A stretch of 5,406 nt of DNA from the NCBI GenBank assembly GCA_903871975.1, contig CAIQIY010000446.1, positions 1 through 5,406 on the forward strand. The letters run 5' to 3'. The notes under the pieces are model-generated. The model did not search any database. It worked only from the letters and a program-made list of their open reading frames with translations, and had not been told where the DNA came from. Shown piece by piece: positions 1-5,406 of this stretch. The position numbers and the translations under genes are program-made. Within the stretch, counting starts at the first letter, position 1, and the number at the start of each line of letters is the position of its first letter. The stretch is from an uncultured Chloroflexota bacterium (GTDB taxonomy: Bacteria > Chloroflexota > Chloroflexia > Chloroflexales > Roseiflexaceae).

Positions 1-46
1 GGGCCGGCACCGGCTGTCGTGTGTCATTGGTGCCGTGGGCCTGCAT

Positions 47-83
47 CCCGGAGCGCTGCGCGCGAGCGCCACAACGCTCCGGG
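47..83 (-). terminator. Hairpin after the aminotransferase gene, possible terminator
   Basis: A perfect 9-bp inverted repeat, CCCGGAGCG at 47-55 and CGCTCCGGG at 75-83 with a 19-base loop, begins 11 bases beyond the aminotransferase stop. Position and GC content suit a transcript-end or 3'-protecting hairpin. No T-run follows on the minus strand, so it is not a classical intrinsic terminator. The remaining bases down to position 1 hold no gene I can support. Confidence 0.3.
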
Positions 84-94
84 GCACACCGTGC

Positions 95-1327
95 TCAGGC
101 CGTCAGCTCGTGCGCATGGCGCTGCACCTTGCGGATCGCCTCGACCGCCTGGTCGACACCCGCACGGTCGCCGAGCAGCACGCGCTGGTTCAGCCACACC
201 GCCTCCGATTCGGCGGCACGGGTCGCTTCCGGCAGCTGGAGCTTCGAGAAATCGAAGCGGTCGGCATAGAGCTGTGCGATCGGATGGCGCGACATCCCCG
301 GCCGAAACAGATCATAGTTGTGCATCGCCGGATAGCCCTGCCAGACCGGAATGCCCTCGGCGCTCAATGCCTCGCACACCTGCTCGTGGGCCGCACCGGC
401 GAAGGCCTGGGGATCGATGGCGAAGATGTACTCGTAGCAGGCACGTCGGGTGATCCGCGGATCACGGCGCAACACCCGCACGCCATCGATCTCCGACAAC
501 GCCTCGTCGAGGTACGCCGCATTCGCCTCGCGCGTCGCTGTCTGCTCGGCGAGCCGGCTGAATCCGACGCCGAGGATGGCTGCCTGCAGTTCGCCCAGGC
601 GGTAGTTCGCGCCGAACGTGTACTCCTTGCCCTCGGGGTCCTTCGGCCGGCCACAATCGATCAGCGAGTGACACAACTGTGCCAGGTGATCGTCGTTGGT
701 CAGCACGATGCCACCCTCGCCCGAGGTGAGCAGCTTCGACGACTGCATGCTGAACGAGCCGAGATGGCCGACGGCGCCGACGCCGACATCGCGCCAGCGC
801 GCACCGTGGGCGTGGGCACAATCCTCGATGACCACCAGGTTGTGGCGCCGCGCGATGTCCATGATTGCGTCCATGTCGGCGACCTGCGAACCCAGATGGA
901 CCGGCATGATCGCCCGCGTCCGCGGCGTGATCGCCGCCTCGACTGCGCGGGGATCGATGCAGTAGTTCTCCGGGTCGACGTCGACGATCACCGGGATGGC
1001 GCCCGCCTCCATCGGTGCCAGCGCAGTCGCGGCGAAGGTGTACGCCGGCACGATCACCTCGTCGCCGAGCTGGATGCCGGCGGCGCGCAGCGCGATGATC
1101 AGCGTGATCGTGCCATTGGCCATGCAGATGCCGTGCTTCGCGCCATGGAACTCGGCAAATGCGCTGGCGAAGGCCGCCGCGCGCGGTCCGGGCTCGGGAT
1201 AGCCACCCCAACGCCCACTGCGCACCGTCGCGGTCACCGCCTCGACTTCACGCTCATCCCAGATCGGCCAGCGCGAATACCCCTGTGTGCGGACCGGCGT
1301 ACCGCCGGTGACTGCCAGTTGCCCCAT
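95..1327 (-). CDS. DegT/DnrJ/EryC1/StrS-family PLP aminotransferase, scyllo-inosose aminotransferase / AHBA synthase-like
   Basis: Full-length (410 aa) fold-type I PLP aminotransferase, cytoplasmic, of the family that aminates keto-sugars and keto-cyclitols with Glu or Gln as donor. NGT at 71-73 is the cofactor phosphate turn. EDCAHAHGA at 168-176 carries Asp169, which pairs with the pyridine nitrogen. FSMQSSK at 192-198 has Lys198 as the Schiff-base lysine, followed by LTSGEGG at 200-206. NYRLGE at 241-246 completes the site, probably from the partner subunit. The N-terminal GGTPVR and WPIWDERE blocks, the Gln three residues before the Lys, the CGRP at 225-228 and the C-terminal VWLNQRVLL at 377-385 resemble the L-glutamine:scyllo-inosose aminotransferase and 3-amino-5-hydroxybenzoate synthase branch rather than the PseC or ArnB branches. 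The ATG at 1327 follows GAGGGAG with ten bases between. It lies 38 bp after the ceramidase-like gene and is probably co-transcribed with it. Exact substrate and direction (synthesis or breakdown of an amino-cyclitol or amino-sugar) cannot be read from sequence. Confidence 0.92.
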   Translation of the reverse strand: MGQLAVTGGTPVRTQGYSRWPIWDEREVEAVTATVRSGRWGGYPEPGPRAAAFASAFAEFHGAKHGICMANGTITLIIALRAAGIQLGDEVIVPAYTFAATALAPMEAGAIPVIVDVDPENYCIDPRAVEAAITPRTRAIMPVHLGSQVADMDAIMDIARRHNLVVIEDCAHAHGARWRDVGVGAVGHLGSFSMQSSKLLTSGEGGIVLTNDDHLAQLCHSLIDCGRPKDPEGKEYTFGANYRLGELQAAILGVGFSRLAEQTATREANAAYLDEALSEIDGVRVLRRDPRITRRACYEYIFAIDPQAFAGAAHEQVCEALSAEGIPVWQGYPAMHNYDLFRPGMSRHPIAQLYADRFDFSKLQLPEATRAAESEAVWLNQRVLLGDRAGVDQAVEAIRKVQRHAHELTA

Positions 1328-1337
1328 CGTGTGTACA

Positions 1338-1344
1338 CTCCCTC
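1338..1344 (-). promoter_or_regulatory. Ribosome binding site of the aminotransferase gene
   Basis: GAGGGAG on the minus strand, ten bases before the ATG at 1327, within the 38-bp gap after the ceramidase-like gene. It supports the chosen start. A short palindrome GTGTACAC (1331-1338) lies between it and the ATG; no promoter elements are recognisable in the gap. Confidence 0.65.
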
Positions 1345-1365
1345 ATGCTCGCGGCTGCGGTGGCG

Positions 1366-2580
1366 TCAGCTGCCCGGTGCGTCGTGGATGGTCGCGTCGA
1401 GCAGGGCCAACGCCACTCCGACGACGCGTGAACCCGTCTGCGGGCCGAGCGACATGCTCTCTTCGTACTGACTGCCCGGATCATTATAATCGACGGGCAT
1501 GACATAGTCACCATCGGGCAGGATGTAGCCAATCTCGTCATCGGCGAGCCCGATGATGATGCGACAGCTGCCCGGCATGGCGGCCTTGAGGGTGAACCCG
1601 AGTGCCGGCAAGAGTTCGCCCGGTACCGTCAACAACTGAATGGTGCCGAGGTCGATGGCGCTGCAGGTGGTCTCGACGTCGGCATCGAACAGCTGACGTG
1701 GTCGCAGCACGCCGAATGCATGTGCCTGACGCAGCAGCGGATTGCTCATCGGCACGCGGAACGTGCTGCGCCGCCGGCGCAATGCTGCCGGTGCCGCCAC
1801 GCCATCGGCGAGCGCCGCGAGTGCTGCCGCGGCATACGCCTGGCCCATCGCCACCATCGAGTCGTGGCTGCGGTCCGGCGTGCGCGGCGAGAGCATGCCG
1901 CCGAGTGCGCCAGAGACGTGCAGCGCCATGCCGCCGATGCGCGCCTCGATGGTGCGGCAGGCCACACCAGCCAGATCCGGCGACAGCACCAGGCTCGTAC
2001 CGTCGAAGACCTCGGGATGACATGCCAGATTGATCAGCGTCGCCAATGTCGCGCCGTCGGGCTTGATGAACTGAACAGCCGCGACGTCGTCGTCGACGAT
2101 TGCGGGGTCACGATAATTGGCCACCCATCCGGCGAGCCGGCCCATGCCACTGCGCACCACGACCGGGCAGCGCAAGGCCAGTGCCTCGACGGCAGCCTCG
2201 ACGACGGCGCGGCGCACGTGTGCCAGATATGCTTCGTCAACCCCACTGACCGCTGCGTCGGGCCCCCATAGCCCCAGCGTGTCCGGGCCGCTGTGGGTGT
2301 GTGTGCAGGCCACGATCACGGCGTCACGGTCGACGCCGTGGGCGACCAGCTCATCGCCGATCAGCAAGACATCCGACCGGTCGAGCCCGATCAGATCGCA
2401 TGCGACGATCACTGCAACCTGCGACCCGGCGCACACTGCCAGTGCCCGCACCAGCAGCGGCGACTCGACGGCCGTCGCGCGGCGGTCGCGGCCATAGCCT
2501 GCCAGGAACACTGGCCGGCCATCGAGCCGTGGCGTAATGTCGCGCACGGCCACGCCGGCATACAATCCCTCGGTCGTCAT
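1366..2580 (-). CDS. Neutral/alkaline ceramidase-like zinc amidohydrolase (short, leaderless)
   Basis: Predicted 404-aa zinc amidohydrolase of the neutral ceramidase N-terminal-domain family (PF04734 type). The best-known members hydrolyse the N-acyl bond of ceramide; small forms have unknown substrates. Visible family blocks are RDITP at 13-17, LAGYG at 26-30, THTHSGP at 93-99, NLACHPE at 184-190, SPDLAG at 200-205, SGALGG with SP at 223-232, PGE at 320-322, GYILPDGDY at 351-359 and YEES at 372-375. By alignment in my head, His94/His96, His188, Glu322 and Tyr372 fit the zinc site, and Ser231-Pro232 fits the nucleophile Ser-Pro of ceramidases. The start at 2580 is chosen because it begins the conserved N-terminal strand and overlaps the GH4 stop as ATGA. 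The frame stays open further upstream, but only antiparallel to nothing and inside the GH4 gene. No signal peptide or membrane segment is seen, and the C-terminal immunoglobulin-like domain of secreted ceramidases (about 650 aa) is absent. A cytoplasmic amidase for a small, possibly sugar-linked amide is likelier than a true ceramidase (inference). Confidence 0.88.
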   Translation of the reverse strand: MTTEGLYAGVAVRDITPRLDGRPVFLAGYGRDRRATAVESPLLVRALAVCAGSQVAVIVACDLIGLDRSDVLLIGDELVAHGVDRDAVIVACTHTHSGPDTLGLWGPDAAVSGVDEAYLAHVRRAVVEAAVEALALRCPVVVRSGMGRLAGWVANYRDPAIVDDDVAAVQFIKPDGATLATLINLACHPEVFDGTSLVLSPDLAGVACRTIEARIGGMALHVSGALGGMLSPRTPDRSHDSMVAMGQAYAAAALAALADGVAAPAALRRRRSTFRVPMSNPLLRQAHAFGVLRPRQLFDADVETTCSAIDLGTIQLLTVPGELLPALGFTLKAAMPGSCRIIIGLADDEIGYILPDGDYVMPVDYNDPGSQYEESMSLGPQTGSRVVGVALALLDATIHDAPGS

Positions 2581-2591
2581 CGGTGCCCCCC
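2577..2591 (-). promoter_or_regulatory. ATGA stop/start overlap with G-rich site (translational coupling)
   Basis: The GH4 TGA (2579-2577) and the ceramidase-like ATG (2580-2578) share bases as ATGA. Six G residues on the minus strand (2591-2586) lie five bases before the ATG and may serve as a weak ribosome binding site. The arrangement suggests that ribosomes finishing GH4 restart on the next gene, giving matched amounts of the two proteins. Confidence 0.7.
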
Positions 2592-3857
2592 GAATGTCGG
2601 CAGCAACCCCGCATTGGTGCGCTTGAGATCCTGCCATACCGCCTCGACGTGCGCGACGTCGGGGCCCAACGGATTGGCCAGCAACGCCTTGAGTGCCGCC
2701 GCCTCGTCGCCCGACACCGCCGCCTCGATCGTCAACAATTCGTAGGCCTTCACCTGCGCGGTCAGGCCATGCAGTTCGGCGGCGAGCGGTGCTACCGGCA
2801 GCGGCGTGGCGCCCTGCGTACCGACGCGGCACGGCACTTCGACGACCACGTCGTCGGGCAGGTTGGGAATGGCGCCGGCATTGCGGGTGTTCACGACATG
2901 CTCGGCACCATCGCCCAGCCAGAGCGACTCGATCAATGCGGCGGCGGCGGTCGAATAATACGCGCCGCCACGCTCCATCAGCTCGGCCGGCTTCTCGCAG
3001 AGATGCACATCGGCATAGCGTTCCATCAGACGGCGCTCGACATCCATCACGATCTCGGCACGCGTCGGCACACCGCTGCGCTGTCGTTCACGGATCTGGC
3101 TCTCAAGATAGAAGTATTCGAGATAGCTGCTGGGGATGGCGTGCAACAACGAGATCAGCCACGGTGGCAGATGGATCGGATCTTCGTCGTGCTGCAGGAA
3201 CTCCATGTAGCCGCGCAGCACCGCATCGGTCGCATCATCGCCGCCGACGGTGATCTGGCGCACCCAGTTCAGATGGTTCAACCCGACCTGTTCGATCCGC
3301 ACCATCGCCGGATCGACCTGCAGCATGCGTGCGATGCCACGCTGCATCGTGATCGCATTATTGCACAGGCCCACGACCGGCACGCCACCATGACGCACGA
3401 GTGCCTCGGTGACGATGCCGGCCGGGTTGGTGAAGTTCACCAGCCGTGCGCCCGGCGCCAGCTCGCGGATGTCGCGTGCGATGTCCAGCATCACCGGCAC
3501 GGTGCGCAACGCCTTGGCAAAGCCACCGACACCAGTCGTCTCCTGGCCGATCAGGTCGTGTCGCCGGCCGAGCAGCTCATCGTTGTGTCGTGCCGCCTGC
3601 CCGCCGACGCGCAACTGAGTCAGGACGAAGTCGGCATCGGGCAGCGCAGCGCGCCGGTCGGTGCTGGCCTCGATGCGGAACCGCGCGCCGGCGTGGTGCA
3701 CCATGCGCCTGGCAAATGCCGCCACGATCTGCAACCGTTCCACGTTCGGATCGACGAGCCAGACCTCGCGTACGCCGAGCGCACCACCGCGGGCGATCAG
3801 TCCATCGATCAACTCGGGGGTGTAGGTGCTGCCCCCGCCGATTACCACGATCTTCAT
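2577..3857 (-). CDS. Glycoside hydrolase family 4, 6-phospho-beta-glucosidase-like
   Basis: Full-length (426 aa) cytoplasmic GH4 enzyme. The family cleaves glycosides by an NAD+- and divalent-metal-dependent oxidation/elimination route, usually on 6-phospho-beta-glucosides. Residues 1-36 form a Rossmann start: GGGSTYTPE at 7-15 and an acidic end to strand 2 at Asp36. Further family blocks are QLRVGG at 81-86, GQETTGVGG at 104-112, NFTNPAG at 141-147, GLCNNA at 163-168, GLNHLNW at 192-198 and RGGAYYS at 296-302. Cys165 and His195 are the expected metal ligands. Tyr245 or Tyr248 probably holds the catalytic base, judged by eye. Length is normal for the family. Cys-Asn after GL favours the 6-phospho-beta-glucosidase branch over alpha-glycosidase branches (which carry Cys-His or Cys-Asp), although the usual CN(V/I)P signature reads CNNA here. 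The ATG at 3857 is supported by a GAGGAG site six bases upstream. The stop overlaps the next start by ATGA. Substrate remains open, and no phosphotransferase gene is in view. Confidence 0.93.
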   Translation of the reverse strand: MKIVVIGGGSTYTPELIDGLIARGGALGVREVWLVDPNVERLQIVAAFARRMVHHAGARFRIEASTDRRAALPDADFVLTQLRVGGQAARHNDELLGRRHDLIGQETTGVGGFAKALRTVPVMLDIARDIRELAPGARLVNFTNPAGIVTEALVRHGGVPVVGLCNNAITMQRGIARMLQVDPAMVRIEQVGLNHLNWVRQITVGGDDATDAVLRGYMEFLQHDEDPIHLPPWLISLLHAIPSSYLEYFYLESQIRERQRSGVPTRAEIVMDVERRLMERYADVHLCEKPAELMERGGAYYSTAAAALIESLWLGDGAEHVVNTRNAGAIPNLPDDVVVEVPCRVGTQGATPLPVAPLAAELHGLTAQVKAYELLTIEAAVSGDEAAALKALLANPLGPDVAHVEAVWQDLKRTNAGLLPTFGGHR

Positions 3858-3863
3858 TGCATG

Positions 3864-3869
3864 CTCCTC
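3864..3869 (-). promoter_or_regulatory. Ribosome binding site of the GH4 gene
   Basis: GAGGAG on the minus strand, six bases before the ATG at 3857. It fixes that start. The 30-bp gap that holds it also contains a perfect 10-bp palindrome (GGCCCGGGCC, 3875-3884) just upstream, which could fold next to the site. Confidence 0.75.
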
Positions 3870-3887
3870 GGCCAGGCCCGGGCCCGC

Positions 3888-5406
3888 TCAGGGCACGGCA
3901 ACTGGCCCGGCCTGACGGATCCACTGCTCGTAGAGGCTGGCGACGTCACAACGGCAGATCTGCTCGGCAGTGGCTACCACATCGCCACCATCGGCGATCC
4001 GATAGCGCTCTGCGGCGACGAGCCCGCGCAACGTGGCGAAAAAGGCCTCGTCACCGATCTGGCGGCGCAAGGCGGCGAAGAACAGTGCGCCCTTGTTGTA
4101 CACCAGCTGGTAGTACACCCCCGGCGAGATGGCGGCGACTGGCTGGTCGAGCGGCACGTCGTAGCCGCGCGACGCGACCCGCAGATACTCCTGGCGAATG
4201 TCGGCGAGTTCGGCGGCCGCGGCTTCGGGCCCACCGAAGGCCTCGCGATAGATCACCTGGGCATACGTCGTCAGGCCCTCGTCGAGCCAGGCGGCGCGCT
4301 GCACATCGTTGCCGACCAGGCCGTACCACCACAGATGCGCGATCTCGTGTACCACGATGATTTCGAGCAGATCGCGCAGCTGGTGGAACAACCGTCGATC
4401 GAGCAACAACACGCCCGGGTACTCGACGCCCAGGAAGAACCGGGCATCAACCTGCACCAGATCGATTTCGCTGAATGGGTACGGGCCGAAGCGCTCGTTG
4501 AACAGCCGTACCGCGCGCGCCGCTGCATCGAGTGCAACCCGCCCACTGCCCTCGCGGATCGATGGCGGCACGTGCATCCGCACCAGCGTGCCGTCGACAT
4601 CGGCCTCGATGATGCGCCATGGCGTCGCGATGATGGTGAAATCCCGCTGCGGCCCGCTGACAATGCGCCACACGACGCTCTCGCCGGCGGGCTGCTGCGA
4701 CACCGTGCTCCCCGTCGTGACCAGCGTCCAGCCGCTGGCGATGGTCAGCGTGGCGGTGGTGAGCGCCGTCTCGCTGGTGACGAGATCACCGGTCATGCTG
4801 GGTACGGCGAGATCCCATGCGCCGTCGCGCCGGACGGCGACGAGCGGTGTGGCGTTGGCCAGTGCGAAGATATCGCCGCCACGGTTGTAGGCGGCATAGT
4901 AATCGGCCTGACCATTGATCGGCGCTTGCGCGACGAACCGCATGCTGAGCGTGGTGACCGCCCCCGGCGCCAGTGGCTGCGGCAACGGGATCGTCGCGAG
5001 GAATCCGCCGGCGTCGCCCACGGCTGCCGCGGCGACACCATCGACCGTGATGTCGCTCACGGTCAGGCTGCCGCCGAGGTCGGGCAGGTTGGGGAACAGG
5101 CGCAACGGAATCTCGGTGAGCGCGACGGCCTCGCGATTGGTGTAGATCACCTGCTGCACGCCCGCGAGCGTCGCTGCCACCGGGTCGATGGTGGCCTCGA
5201 TCACGTACTGCGGCGCGTCCAGCATGCCCCACAGATCGTCGGCGAATGCTGCACGCATGGCGGCACGGTGCTCGGCGATGCGCGCCGGCAGCTCGGGGGC
5301 CGGCGTCGGTGGCGGTGTCGGCTCGCTGGCACTCACGGCTGGCGCCGCCGTGGCAGTCGCCGGCGCTCGGCTACCGTGCGACGCGCGCACCGGTGCCGCC
5401 TCGGCA
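3888..5406 (-). CDS. M1-family zinc metallopeptidase, 5' end cut by window
   Basis: Partial gene for a gluzincin aminopeptidase-like enzyme that cleaves peptides using one zinc ion. Counting from the GTG at 5390-5388, residues 1-35 are Ala/Pro/Thr-rich low complexity, about 60-260 resemble the all-beta M1 N-domain, and about 275-490 the catalytic domain. HEIAH at 348-352 gives two zinc His and the catalytic Glu349. WLDEG at 368-372 gives the third ligand Glu371, with the exact HEXXH-x18-E spacing of M1. GVEYPG at 321-326 occupies the place of the GxMEN substrate-binding motif. Tyr431 in VYNKGA matches the catalytic Tyr of the family. The reading frame stays open upstream of the GTG to the window edge, so this GTG is probably internal. 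A signal or lipoprotein peptide is expected just outside, with the Ala/Pro/Thr stretch as a linker to an extracytoplasmic enzyme (inference). There is no C-terminal helical-repeat domain, so this is a short M1 form. It ends 30 bp before the GH4 gene; a functional link is not evident. Confidence 0.93.
   Translation of the reverse strand, partial: AEAAPVRASHGSRAPATATAAPAVSASEPTPPPTPAPELPARIAEHRAAMRAAFADDLWGMLDAPQYVIEATIDPVAATLAGVQQVIYTNREAVALTEIPLRLFPNLPDLGGSLTVSDITVDGVAAAAVGDAGGFLATIPLPQPLAPGAVTTLSMRFVAQAPINGQADYYAAYNRGGDIFALANATPLVAVRRDGAWDLAVPSMTGDLVTSETALTTATLTIASGWTLVTTGSTVSQQPAGESVVWRIVSGPQRDFTIIATPWRIIEADVDGTLVRMHVPPSIREGSGRVALDAAARAVRLFNERFGPYPFSEIDLVQVDARFFLGVEYPGVLLLDRRLFHQLRDLLEIIVVHEIAHLWWYGLVGNDVQRAAWLDEGLTTYAQVIYREAFGGPEAAAAELADIRQEYLRVASRGYDVPLDQPVAAISPGVYYQLVYNKGALFFAALRRQIGDEAFFATLRGLVAAERYRIADGGDVVATAEQICRCDVASLYEQWIRQAGPVAVP

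Noticed and set aside
3..14. Short palindrome GCCGG-CA-CCGGC at the window edge
   Set aside because: Five-base arms of pure G/C are expected by chance in DNA of this composition.
1..46. Possible start of a further minus-strand gene (ATG at 46 or at 27, both open to the window edge)
   Set aside because: Only 15 and 9 codons are visible, neither has a purine-rich ribosome site, and nothing is recognisable; it may be real but cannot be supported.
35..1471. Long plus-strand open frame (478 codons) antiparallel to the aminotransferase gene
   Set aside because: It is a GC-rich shadow frame: the product is Arg/His/Asp-rich with no recognisable domain, and it runs through two genes and their gap, while the minus-strand proteins carry complete family motifs.
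1484..1489. TATAAT hexamer on the plus strand
   Set aside because: It lies inside the ceramidase-like coding region (encoding part of the DYND stretch), has no matching -35 box, and faces no plus-strand gene.
2581..2832. Upstream extension of the ceramidase-like frame by 84 codons
   Set aside because: It lies wholly inside the GH4 coding region, is Arg/Gly-rich, and matches nothing at the family's N-terminus, which begins at the ATG at 2580.
3854..3862. ATGCAATGA: a two-codon frame (Met-Gln-stop) overlapping the GH4 start
   Set aside because: Its ATG is one base from the GAGGAG site, too near for initiation; the GH4 ATG has the proper spacing. Likely chance.
3446..4360. Plus-strand Arg-rich frame of 304 codons across the GH4/peptidase boundary
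   Set aside because: Low-complexity Arg/Ala/Pro shadow of two well-supported minus-strand genes, with no domain.

Overview
The window is GC-rich bacterial DNA in which almost every base lies in one of four genes, all read from the minus strand. In transcription order (right to left) these are: the 3' part of an M1-family zinc metallopeptidase gene (3888-5406, 5' end outside the window); a glycoside hydrolase family 4 enzyme of the 6-phospho-beta-glucosidase type (2577-3857); a short, leaderless neutral-ceramidase-like amidohydrolase (1366-2580); and a DegT/DnrJ/EryC1/StrS-type PLP aminotransferase closest by motif to the scyllo-inosose aminotransferase / AHBA synthase branch (95-1327). The composition, the Ala/Pro/Thr-rich tail after the export region of the peptidase, and the style of the peptidase N-domain suggest a member of the Chloroflexota (Roseiflexus/Kouleothrix-like). 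That is an inference from general resemblance, not a database result.

Spacing is tight: 30 bp between the peptidase and the GH4 gene, a 4-bp ATGA stop/start overlap between GH4 and the ceramidase-like gene, and 38 bp between that and the aminotransferase. Good purine-rich ribosome binding sites precede the GH4 and aminotransferase starts. No convincing promoter is visible between the genes, so at least the last three look like one transcription unit. The final 94 bp hold a 9-bp perfect inverted repeat just past the aminotransferase stop and no certain gene.

The peptidase looks like general extracytoplasmic protein turnover and is probably unrelated to the rest. The other three proteins lack export signals and would act together in the cytoplasm on a sugar-like compound: a redox-type glycosidase (NAD+/metal), a zinc amidase and a PLP aminotransferase. 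A plausible but unproven reading is the breakdown or remodelling of an N-acylated aminosugar or aminocyclitol glycoside. No mobile element, RNA gene, CRISPR array or phage signal was seen. The most notable points are this gene trio, the leaderless minimal ceramidase fold, and an unusual Cys-Asn-Asn-Ala signature in the GH4 enzyme.
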